This document shows positions 1-10,070 of a DNA stretch of 64,000 nt, in pieces (position 1 is the first letter of the stretch; every line of letters begins with the position of its first letter). The stretch is from the NCBI GenBank assembly GCA_001599755.1, contig BCHX01000005.1:876800-940799 (forward strand). Reading direction: 5' to 3'. A program made the translations under genes and the position numbers. The notes under the pieces are model-generated. The model saw nothing but the letters and a program-made list of their open reading frames with translations, had not been told where the DNA came from and ran no database searches. Source of the stretch: Gliomastix tumulicola (taxonomy: Eukaryota; Ascomycota; Sordariomycetes; Hypocreales; Bionectriaceae).

Positions 1-2455
1 CCGATGTTTTTCGGGAACCTCGAATTGATCCTATAGCTGAGTTCGTTTATTCTTGCGCCCGAGTCTGGACACTATCATATGTCTCATCCTTCTCGCTTAA
101 CTCTGACCGCCGGTTCTGTTAAGTAGACCTCATGTGTAACAACTCCAGCTTCGAGAACTGGTTTCAACATGTTACATACACCGATAATAATCTGAAGCAA
201 CTGAGACGGGAATGTTGGTGATTCCAGCTCGGACCTGCCTACCTCGGGGCTTGAAGGATTCATGATTAGTTGGCAGCAGCAACACACGAGGCCATAGCGA
301 GGCCGAACCTGTCTACGGACGGTTCTCTGGTGTAACCGAGACACGGACACAGACACACATCATGAACGATCGCCGAGCTGGGAACGGATAACTAGGCGGT
401 CTAATCGGCCAAGTCGGCCTAGACTCTGGCCGTCTGGGGAGGGGTAATAAACCTGACCTGCCGATCTCTCCTGGGGGAACCCCTCGATCTCGGGGCGGCA
501 GCTTTAGCCTGGACTTCGGGAGTCCAATGGCTATCCCACGAGCGTGGTTCCGAGCCTGGCCCCTTCGCTGAGGCGAGCGTAGTGTGCATCCATCATCTCA
601 TACCCGTCAAGCCGAGGGCGGTGCGACATTGGCACCGCTACGCCTTCCTTCTGCCCATAGCAGCCCCCCTGATGCCTGCACTTGCAGGGCAGCTGCAGGC
701 GCGTAGCCGAGACAAGATATCTCGGATGGCTGCGAGTGCAAACCCCTCCCCAACGCCGAATCGCCGGCCAGTGCGTCTATCACAAGCGAACAACCTAGAG
801 ACGGTTTGGCTGCGTGGAGACGGACTGGCTGCGTAGAGACTTACGGCAGTGTAAGGAGAGGCTATCGTGGACTCTCTACTCTCAAGTGCGAGAGGTTCCT
901 TTTCGGGCCCTGATCAGAGGAGACTGCCTTGACGCGTTTACGACTGCTGGGCTCTTCGAGGATGACGAGACTGACGATCCGTTGCAGGGCTTCGGGACTC
1001 TCTACCCTCTGACTTCGTGAATTGGCGGCTGCTGATTCTCTTCCAGTTGGACTCAGAGGAATAGAAAACAGAGCTGGGCACCGACTGGTTGCCATATAGA
1101 ATCGGAATCTCCCTGGTGGTGCCTGGATTTGATGCTGGCTGGTTCCCGATGGTGCAGAGCCAAAGTAGATGCTCTTGTGAAGTATTCCGTTCGGTGGCGA
1201 CGAGTAGTAGTACTGAGGTCAGAGTACCTGTACCTTAGGTAGTACTACCTAGAGCTAGTAGGAGCAAGCGGGTGTCACAAAAACTGTCACCGCGAAAGCT
1301 TTCTGAGGTGGTTTCTCAACCAATAATATATAGAAAATCAAACTGAAAAATAAGTCATAATAATCTTTCAGCCTTAATAAATAAGAATACAATTTTTGTA
1401 ATTTATTCAAGGGAATAATAAGACGACTTGTTAAAATTCGGGCGTTCAGATAAGCGTCGCAGGTCTACTTGTAAGGGCAGTTTGGCAGGGGCAGTTTTAG
1501 TGACTCCCGCTGGAGTAGTACTTACTTGGGTAGCGGATATCGTTGGGTGGGAAACTCAGCCGTAACTGTACAGGTAGTTCCCCGCTGAATTATAGCCTGG
1601 AACCAGGTCGCAGATGGGAGGCTCTGTTGATGGCCATTCTTCAGTGCGCGCAGTGAAAGACACCACAATGCATGCCTCGGCAGGATGCATTGAAAAGACC
1701 TTCGTCTCTTGTTGGTGGTAGAGAGATCAGACAAAGGTCCTTTTCGCACGAACTCATCCAATTGCTGTCCCAAGGATCCGATCCAATGGCAAGCGCTAGC
1801 GCGGTCAAGCTCTCTTTCATCCCTCCGCGTGTGCGGTACCTCCACACTCTATTTGTAGGGGAAGATACTTCCTCCCGCATTCGTAACGCACTGAAGAGAC
1901 TCCACCAGAGACCAGACCAACAACCTAGCCCACTTCCTTACCACCTCCCACCAACAACTTGCCTAGTAACTGCTAGTGAGCACTGAGCACTGAGCACGGA
2001 GCAGCAGCCAGAGCCGGCCCCGAAAGCACGTCCCCGCGTCCGCGGACAGTCTGCAACTATCTCGCCTTTATCTCTGTGTACCTTATCCCGCGTCGCAACC
2101 CCCCCTCCGCCTCCTGCGCTTCACTTGCAAATCCCTGGGCGAGGAGTCGCCTCGCTCAGTAGAACGATGGGAATCACTCCCCCGGATCAGGTCAGCAGCC
2201 CTCCCCCCCTCCCTCCAGCCTCCCTGGACGACGCCCCTCCAATCACTGCGACGCCACCATCTTGAGTTCGTGGCTTGCCCGCGTCACTCCCAGTCCTCGC
2301 CCACGACGCGGCTCTGCTCCCCTCGAGGCCGCATGTATAACTTTCCCTACTAACTGACCATGCTCCAGATATCGTAGTCTTAGCCAGAGGGCACAATCCC
2401 CGAGAACGACAAGCCCGCCTGCCGGCTAGCCGCAGCCGCCCCCCCGATCGCGAAC
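1..2455. other. Intergenic region left of PAN3, no supported gene
   Basis: I see no convincing gene here. Short open frames exist on both strands, but they lack recognisable domains and plausible intron structure. A strongly AT-rich patch lies at about 1318-1440, in contrast to the GC-rich surroundings. A cluster of TACCTTAGGTAGTACTACC-like motifs lies at 1225-1265. A near-perfect direct repeat (GAGACGG.TTGGCTGCGT) occurs around 798-838. The last 300 bases before the PAN3 start are C-rich and probably promoter and 5' leader. Confidence 0.5.
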
Positions 2456-5032
2456 ATGGCAGCGACGCGATATCAGTCCAGCGACCTCCGTCGTCAGCTC
2501 GGCTCCCCCCGGCCGAAGGGGCGTGGTTCGTCGGCCCGCAATCTGTCGTCGTCGTCGTCATGGAGAGATACCCCGAGCACCGTCGCTAACGTTGCCGACG
2601 CAAAAGAGAATAAGGACACCCTGTGCCGAAACATCATGATCTATGGGAACTGCCGCTACGAAGACCAGGGCTGCGCCTTTAGCCACGACCAGGGCAAGGG
2701 CAAGGCGACTCAATCGGAGAGGTGGGTGATCTTTCTCTTCTTGTCTATACCGGGGGAGGGCAAGGAGGGTTGGATTCGCGGGGGGATGGTCGGGTGTGAT
2801 GCTATCGTCGACTTCTCCCTGGCCGTCGAGCGCATGCGTTGGTGATACACCTTTCGCTGGCATTTCCATGCGCACGGTCTAGCCGGACCGGCTGCGGTAC
2901 CACAGCCTGATTGGTGCGCATCTGCTCGGCGAGCGCCAGACTTCGGATGATGCTGCGTCATTGCGCCCCCCTCGCGCTTGCAGACGAACCAGCAGTTGTT
3001 GGGGAGAGACTCCGTCCACACTGGCAACTACCCCGAAGCAGAAGGCTATTCGATTGACTGTGCTTCACCTGTGGACGATTGAACTCTTGCTAACCTCTTC
3101 TTGCCCTTCTAGTTCTAAGAAATCCTTGAGCGTTGAATCCCCATCATTCACACCAGCCGCCAACATACCAACTGGCCCTAGGAAGGCGACACTCTCCACA
3201 TCAGCTGCCACCGCGCCAGCCTTCACCCCAAGAGGCCTCGAAGGTGAGACCGACTGACTATATCTCCTCTGCTCGGAGCATAGCAGACTTCTGACTCTGG
3301 CCCACGCAGCCTCGTCGCCTATATTCGCTGCCGAGACGGGCGAGTCTTCGGCAAGCGCTTCCACTACTACCTTCAACCCTGCCAAGATCCGCGAATTCAC
3401 TCCCACAGCGAGTTTCGACCTCAACTCATCCGTGAGAGCGCCCGCATCGATTTGGTCATCAGGGATATACCCAGCCTACTGACTGGCTTATAGCTTAGTG
3501 GTACCGGCTCGTCCTCGGATGAGCCGCCGGTCCAGTACAACCCATACTCCCTCACCTCTCTCGGCCAGGCCTTGGCCACCCCATACAACCCCTATGCAGA
3601 CGAACACGCTGCGCTCGGGGCCTCTGCGTACTTTGGAGCCGCGAGCGGCTTTGGCGCGCCACTCCAGCCCCTCCAACACCACTTATACGCGCCTGTCGGA
3701 CCGCACCGGGAGGATCTCCAGCCATACCAGCGCCATACATCTGACTTCTTCCTCCCCGAGAATGTACGGCTGGAACTGCAGAAGAGGTCCGAAGCCGCGC
3801 TGCAGGTGATGCCGAATTCGCAGCTGCCTCAGCTCGACAACTTCCACTCCTTAGTAGCGCTGGACACGACGACTCATAGAAAGAGCGCCAGCCTCTTTGG
3901 ACACACATCCTGGGTCTACAAGGCCACGTCGATCAAAACAGGGAAGCTCTACTGCCTCCGTCGGTTAGAAGGGTACCGGCTGACAAACGAGCACGCCATC
4001 CGGCAAGTCAAGGAGTGGCGCAAGGTCAGAAACGGCGGCGTGTGCTCAATACACGATGCGTTCACGACCAGAGCCTTCGGCGACAGCTCGCTCGTCTTCG
4101 TCCAAGACTACCACCCGCTTTCCAAGACACTCGTGGAGGCGCACCTAGCACCGCCTCCGACTACAGGAGGTCGATTCCACCAGCCACAACAGCCACCGCC
4201 AAAGACGCCCATAGCAGAAGACGTCCTGTGGGCTTACGTAGCACAACTCGCGAACGCACTCAAGGCCATACACGGCCTCAATCTTGCCGCGCGATGCGTA
4301 GATGCATCCAAGATTATCCTCTCGAATAAGAACCGCGTCCGGCTGAGCGCGTGCTCGGTCCTGGACGTCGTCCACTTCGAGAACAAACGGCCGCTGGCCG
4401 AGATCCAGCAAGACGATCTTCTCCAGTTTGGCCGGGTCATGCTGTGCCTGGCTACGAATACTCCCCCGGCTCAGCTCACTGATACTGAGGGGCCCATTGA
4501 GCTGATGAGCCGGACGTACTCGCTCGCGATGAAAGACACCATCATGTGGCTGCTGACGCCGGCCACGCCACCCGCGGTCAAGGAGATTGACGAATTCATC
4601 CGAGGCGTCTCGACACACATCGTGGCTACCCTCGACGCCAGTCTGCAGGAGAGCGACCTGCTCGGGGCGGAGCTGTTCAGGGAGCTCGAGAACGGCCGGA
4701 TCGCGCGGCTGATGATGAAGCTGGCGACGGTCAACGAGCGCGCCGACTTTGACGGCGACCGGACGTGGTCCGAGAACGGCGAGCGGTACATCCTCAAGCT
4801 CTTCCGCGACTACGTCTTCCACCAGGTGGACGCCAACGGCAACCCGGTCCTCGACCCGGGCCACATGATCCGCTGCCTGAACAAGCTCGACGCCGGCATC
4901 GACGAGCGGATCCTGCTGACGAGCCGCGACGAGCAGACGAGCTTCCTGGTCAGCTACAAGGAGGTCAAGAAGCAGCTGAACAACGCCTTTGGCGAGCTGC
5001 AGAAGGGGCTCAAGGCCGCGAGGGGCCCTTAG
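2456..5032 (+). CDS. PAN3: PAN2-PAN3 deadenylase regulatory subunit PAN3
   Basis: Regulatory subunit of the PAN2-PAN3 poly(A) nuclease, which trims mRNA tails in the cytoplasm; PAN3 brings in PAN2 and binds poly(A)-binding protein. My model is five exons: 2456-2725, 2984-2994, 3113-3243, 3310-3431 and 3494-5032, giving 690 aa, a normal length. An N-terminal CCCH zinc finger has Cys57, Cys66, Cys73 and His77. A PAM2-type motif (SVESPSFTPA) follows at about residues 100-110 and would bind the PABP MLLE domain. From about residue 300 comes the pseudokinase fold, where the usual catalytic HRD is replaced by a CVDASKI-type sequence, then the C-terminal coiled coil and knob. The first two splice junctions are the least certain: exon 2 would be an 11-nt micro-exon. 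It is tail to tail with LSM7. Confidence 0.93.
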
Positions 5033-5840
5033 GCGGGGCCCCGCGGTCCTCGAACTCAACCGCCGCAGCATCATCACCATCCTCCCTTCAACCCTCTTCA
5101 TCCCAATCACCATCGTCACCCTCAACACCAACACCAACACCACCACCACCACCACCACCACCCGGCGTCAAACAGGTTTGCCGGGCCTGGAAGGGGAGGC
5201 GGTTGGAATGGGTTCGGGGCCCGTCGCTTCTAGCAGAAGCCGCAACAGGCTCGCCGTGGAAAGGGCAGGTGGAGCAACTGAAACGCGAGACGAGAAGCAC
5301 GTTTTGAACATGTAGAGCGAGTAATGCAGGAGTTGGAGTTGGAGTTGGAGGAGGAGGAGGAGTAGCAGTTGGCACATCATCATATGTACAGTTGGTGTCT
5401 GGCACGGTACGGAAGCGCGCAGGGGATCGATCCATGTATCGTCGGAGCCAGGCGAGCGCAAGAGCTGAGCTAGCGAAATCGTATTCTCCCAATTTCAACT
5501 TTAAGACAATGGTGTAGACTGCCTGTGATTGGTTCCTACGACATTGTCTGAGGCGTTTTCCTGTGCTAAACTGCAGGCCGATTCATACCGCCTTTATTGG
5601 CAGCATCCTCAGACTTTGAGAGTGGCGTGGCCGTATGCTAGCTAGACTCGAGCAGAGAGCTCTAAAGTAGTAGTCATAGCCATAGCCATACCACACTAGT
5701 AGCTACCATAGATATCCTGTCGGTCCTCAGAAGCGAGACCAGGCCACTCGTCCACAAGTCTCATGCCTTTGCAACGTGCAGACCGGCCTCGGGGGCTCAA
5801 ATGTATCTTTTCGTTGAGCATGGGTATCTCTTCGTTTCGT
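5033..5840. other. Convergent intergenic region PAN3-LSM7
   Basis: This is the shared 3' region of two converging genes. It contains simple-sequence runs: (CACCAA)/(CCA) repeats at about 5125-5162 and GGAGTT/GGAGGA repeats at about 5333-5362. No gene is visible. Confidence 0.5.
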
Positions 5841-6374
5841 TCAATCGTCCTCCGCCTGGGCAAAGGGGTTCGCAATCTCCTCGCTGCCGTCCACGGGGCT
5901 GATGAGCACAAGCAGCGTGCCTCTCGCGACCACGAGGCCCAGATGTCTTGTTTTTTCGTTGCCCTCGTCGTCTGGAAAACATCCTGTTAGTCTAGACCGG
6001 CCAATTCGATCCTCGCGGGGCACGCAAAGAACCACAAACCTCTGAGTGTCTCCTTTCCGTCGTCGAGCACGAGGTTCATCAGCGCATCGAAGCCCTTGAG
6101 GATACCCTTGACTATATATAGCAACAAATATTAGTAGGGTGCGTAGTAGGAAGCGATTGGGGAGGGCGTGGGAGGGAAACGCACCTTCGCGTCCACCGTT
6201 GAACTTGACGCAGATCTCCTTGTCCATGTACTTGCTCAGATCGAGAATGTTCTCCTTCTTAGGCCGCTCCTTGTCGCCAGCCGCGCCGCCGCCTCGACCG
6301 CCGCCGCGATGGCCGCCTCCTCTGGGGCCTGAGCCTCCTCGGCCGCCGCCTCGATAATGGGGTCTGTCGGACAT
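5841..6374 (-). CDS. LSM7: U6 snRNA-associated Sm-like protein LSm7
   Basis: One of the seven subunits of the Lsm1-7 (cytoplasmic mRNA decapping) and Lsm2-8 (nuclear U6 snRNA) rings. The three exons are 6374-6185, 6111-6040 and 5971-5841 on the minus strand, giving 130 aa. The start is the ATG at 6374. An N-terminal Arg/Gly-rich tail (RGG repeats, residues about 8-31) precedes the Sm fold. Sm1 is ILDLSKYMDKEICVKFNGG followed by VKGILKGFDALMNLVLDD. Sm2 is LGLVVARGTLLVLISPVDG, and the protein ends with the IANPF-type C-terminus typical of LSm7. The RGG extension is longer than in the yeast protein. The FunK1-like gene upstream is divergent. Confidence 0.95.
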   Translation of the reverse strand: MSDRPHYRGGGRGGSGPRGGGHRGGGRGGGAAGDKERPKKENILDLSKYMDKEICVKFNGGREGAFPSHALPNRFLLRTLLIFVAIYSQGYPQGLRCADEPRARRRKGDTQRFVVLCVPREDRIGRSRLTGCFPDDEGNEKTRHLGLVVARGTLLVLISPVDGSEEIANPFAQAEDD

Positions 6375-7122
6375 TGGGTGTGTGGGTGGGTGTCTCTGTT
6401 GTTGGAGGGGAGTGGGCTATGCGCAGGTGGGAAGGAGGTTTAATTGAATTGCAATGGCGCAGAGACAGACGCGGGAGATTGGCAGAGGATTGAGAGTCAA
6501 GGGAGATTGGTTGTTGTTGTTGTTGTTGTTGTTGTCGCTTAAGAGCACCACCAGACACCCAGACACGAGGGGCAATTTGGTGTTCGTGCGCTGCAGCGGC
6601 TGGTGATAGATGGAGCTTCTGGCGGTTTCAGTGGAGCCTCGCCCAAAACCGTCACCTACCTAAGTACCTAAGTACTTAGTCGTACTTTACCTACCCTAGA
6701 GACGGAAAAAACTCACGATACCCACGATGCCCAGTCCCACCATCACCAAGAGAGGAGTCAATCCGTTTCCAGCTGGTTCCCGCTGCTGTGCTGGGCTTCC
6801 CCTGCCCATCGACTGACTCCGTATTAACTACCTACTTACTTAGATAGATACTGTGGACCGTTCTTGAGCCGCAACGGTGCTGGAGAAACGGTTCCACTGC
6901 GGACGTGTGTCGAAGAAAGTCGAGGCTTGCGAGAGTCGTGCCTCGCGAGGGGGTGACGTCCGAGACCTGCACATCCAGTCACGCTCCTGCATGATGACGA
7001 CTGAGACAGGCGGTCTGAACTCTTCGCCTGGGTTTCTGCTCGTCAGGACCGGCCAACCCCTCAGCTGAGCCCGAGGAATATGTACGTGAGTGGGTCGGGC
7101 GTAGCAGCAGCAGCCACTTACC

Positions 7123-7129
7123 TATAAAT
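7123..7129 (+). promoter_or_regulatory. TATA box of the FunK1-like gene
   Basis: TATAAAT lies 137 bases before the ATG at 7266, within a plus-strand leader that becomes pyrimidine-rich and ends in a (CATC)n run at 7231-7254. The spacing suits a fungal core promoter; the assignment is inferred from position only. Confidence 0.5.
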
Positions 7130-7230
7130 GCTGCCTCTTTCCTGCCCTTCCAGCTCTGCCTCTCGTTTTTTCTCATCCTCTTCCTCTTCCTCTTCCTTCT
7201 CATCCATCTCGATCATCCATCACTTCTCCT

Positions 7231-7254
7231 CCATCCATCCATCCATCCATCCAT
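7231..7254. repeat. (CCAT)n tetranucleotide microsatellite
   Basis: Six tandem CCAT units lie in the inferred 5' leader of the FunK1-like gene, about 12 bases before its ATG. A (GGAT)n tract of the same sequence class occurs at about 43545-43567. Confidence 0.9.
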
Positions 7255-7265
7255 CAACAGAGGTC

Positions 7266-8559
7266 ATGGTGCTAGGCCCTCATGACCTGACGGCGATCGA
7301 AGAAATTCCTCTCGAGGATGAGGTTGACCGAGTCCGCCAATTGTACGAGGTAATGTGCAGGAATGAAGAATTGCCTGTACACCCTCGCTTCCTCCAGAGC
7401 TTCCACCCCTCAGGTAAGTCATCTCAATTCTGTCATGGCGATCCTCTTCATCCCAATTGCCATCATCATCATCATCATCATCACCCACCTCTTCCCCTTA
7501 CCACCTCCACACATACTGTCAGTGTCCCCCCTTCCTGACCACCCACCAGACCGATGGTCCCTTGCCCTCCTGATCCTCAGTGGACTTCAAAACCATCGCT
7601 GCGGTCGGGCCTTGGCTTCGCGCTCCGGCTTTGGCACTCTCCGCAGCGACCTCCTTGCCCTTGAGCTCCGTGCCGACTCAGCGAAGCTTGAAGTCCACGA
7701 GTTCAAAGACATCATCCTCGTCTTCGTCGGCGTGAAGCCGCCGTCTGATCCCCAAGTCTGGGACGCGGCCTACGCTCTCGTTGGCACCCCCGGCGAGGTC
7801 GACAGCGAGGACGACGACGACGAGAGCACCACTAGCTCTCTCGCGGCCTCTGCCTCTGACCCCCTTGGCGACAACAACATGGACCTCATGCAGCTTGATG
7901 ATGAGTCGGACGCGGAGACTGTCGCCGACCCTGAGCCCGATGCCCTCTTCTTTGACATCCCCAACTTCCACGCCGAGAAGTTTGGTCGTCGTTGCCCAGG
8001 CCTCGAGGCTGGTGCTGCCGAGATCTATGGCGAGTGCTGCCATGGTGAAAACCCTCTCTTTGCGGATGGCCAATGGCTCGGCTGGCCTGCCGACGCCACG
8101 CCTGACGCCGTCTATGAGTGGCTGGACGGGTTTGTCAAGGCCCTGACCGCGCTCCAGGAGGCGCGCGGTGGTCATTCTGCTCCTGAGCCTCGCTCCCTCT
8201 CTCGCCCTGCCCCTGGTGATTTTTTCGCCGACAATGAGGCGCTCCCCGTCATGATCAAGGACACTTGGGACAACACCCTTCTCGTCCTCGGCCTCATCCA
8301 CGACGACCCCGCGTTCGACAACCGCGAGGACGCCTGGCGCCCGCTCAACATCACCGGCCTGGAGAAGCTCCACTACGTCGAAGACCGCAGGTTCATATTC
8401 GGCTTCACCCTCTGCGGGCCCCTCATGCGCGTCTGGTGTGTCAGCCCCGTCACCGGTGCTGCCTCTGTTCAGTTCAACATCCACGAGGACGGCGAGCGAC
8501 TGGTCTACACCTTCCTCGGCTTCCTCCTTATGAACGACAAGGCTCTTGGCTTCTCTTGA
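7266..8559 (+). CDS. FunK1-like protein lacking the kinase domain
   Basis: Two exons, 7266-7413 and 7550-8559, are joined across a 136-bp intron (GTAAGT..CCACCAG), giving 385 aa. The C-terminal part closely resembles the region just before the catalytic domain in fungal-type protein kinases (FunK1): FIFGFTLCGPLMRVWCVSP, then VQFNIHEDGERLVYTFLGFL and LMNDKALGF. In FunK1 proteins that block is followed by a kinase domain. Here a stop comes two residues after the LGF block, and the downstream DNA does not continue the similarity in any frame I read. A Ser/Asp-rich acidic stretch lies at about residues 130-180. So this is either a stand-alone N-terminal module or a truncated gene. Its TATA box and intact splice sites suggest it is expressed. 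Confidence 0.7.
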
Positions 8560-10070
8560 GGAGGAGAAGCATCTTCGAACGATGGACCACATGGTTGATC
8601 GATAGGTATGTTTGATGACACCCTTTGCCCTTGACTGATTGTAACGTTGCTGACCAGTATGTTGTTGTTGAACAGACATGTGTGTCGACCGACCGATGGC
8701 TGAAAGGCCCCATGCATGCCTGCATGGTAACAAGACTGAAAACACCCCAAGCATGAGTGACCATGCTCATGGAGGGCACAACTGGTGGACCAATGGATGG
8801 CACAATTTGTTGGATACTAAGCCCGGCGCAGGACAAGATGGACACGGGACAAGGATGGATACAGGAACAGACTGGCACAGAATAGGATAGGATAGGATTG
8901 GACAGGACAGGACTTACTTGAGGACAAGGGACATAGTTAGGGTTAGGACCTGATTTTCGCGGGAAAAGCTGCAAAAGCGACACAAAAATAGGTTTATTAG
9001 CATGGATACATTGTTGGTCTTTTCTGCTTCTTTTCTCCTTACCTTGGGTAGCGTGGCGGGACAGTCTCCCTCTCAACGACTGAATTGTGATGCGTCTCTG
9101 TGTCTTGTCCTTTCCGTTTCGCTTGGAGTATTCGTCACGGTGAAATGAACCGGTGCTCCCAGACGAGTGAGGCATTTTTTTTGTTGGTTGTTGGTGTGCC
9201 ACCGCTTCTCCCAGTTGCACACACAATGTGCTGCATGTCTCGGCAAGGCCACCGCTTCCCATGATACGGGAATTGTTGCGTGCACAGAGAGGGCCAGCAT
9301 CTCCCCCCCCCCCCCCCCCCCCCCGAGGATGGTGTGCTCTAATGCGTGGGACTCTGCTCTCTTCTGTTGAACCCAAGGTGATACGCGTGTGTACTGGCTG
9401 GTTGAACCCCTGATAAGCGATCAAGTTGGGTGGAAAGACGGCGGACTTCTGCTCCCCGAACCCGTGTGCTGCGTATATCAGTGATCACTGACGATGCGTT
9501 CTAAACCCGCGAGCCACTGCTCCATGATGGGGGACAAAACATGTTTCGAGCATGGAAGGGGAACCACTTGCTGCTCCCTGCGAATGATGATGCCTTGCGT
9601 GGTGAACCGATGAAACCCAATGCTCCTGTTGAATGATGCGTTGTTCTAAGATAATAGCAGTGTAACGTACGTGTAAAAAAAAACCCAATTCCCCGTCCCG
9701 TCCCAGTCCGTCCTCCCTCCCTATCCTTCGTCAACCGCGTGCGTGCATGCAAAGAATTCAAGCAATAGTTCCCAGAGAAACGGTAACCCTCCCAGTCCTT
9801 TGGAAAGCCTGGGGAAGCAAAACGCCAGCATAGTTCCCAATCGCTCAGCCAAGAAAAACAGAGAATAAAGGAAAAAAGGAAAAAAGAAAAAGTGTAAAAA
9901 AAAAAAAAAAAGGAAAAGTAAAAGAAAAGCCATTCAAGAAACGAATCGACTCGGGAATCCAAGTCGCCTTCTTTCCGCCTTCGAGTGTTGGTAATATTAC
10001 ATTACGTAGGTGTACAGTGTAATTATAAAGGGGGGGTCGTGCGTCCCGTGAATGATGAAGCGGAAAGCCG
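8560..10070. other. Convergent intergenic region with poly-C and short tandem repeats
   Basis: No gene is supported. It holds GGATA/GGACA short repeats at 8882-8925, a telomere-like TTAGGGTTAGG at 8937-8947, a 22-base poly-C run at 9303-9324 and an A-rich stretch at about 9855-9935. The A-rich part next to the SEC2 stop, read on the minus strand as T/C-rich, may be its 3' UTR. Confidence 0.5.
9303..9324. repeat. Poly-C homopolymer (22 nt)
   Basis: Twenty-two consecutive C on the plus strand lie in the intergenic region between converging genes. The exact length is likely variable or sequencing-sensitive. Confidence 0.9.

Noticed and set aside
4145..5161. 338-codon open frame on the minus strand antisense to PAN3
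   Set aside because: Val/Leu/Arg-rich with no domain, and fully explained as the complement of the PAN3 coding frame.
7678..8754. 358-codon open frame on the minus strand antisense to the FunK1-like gene
   Set aside because: Shadow of GC-rich codon usage; the plus strand carries the recognisable domain, intron and TATA box.
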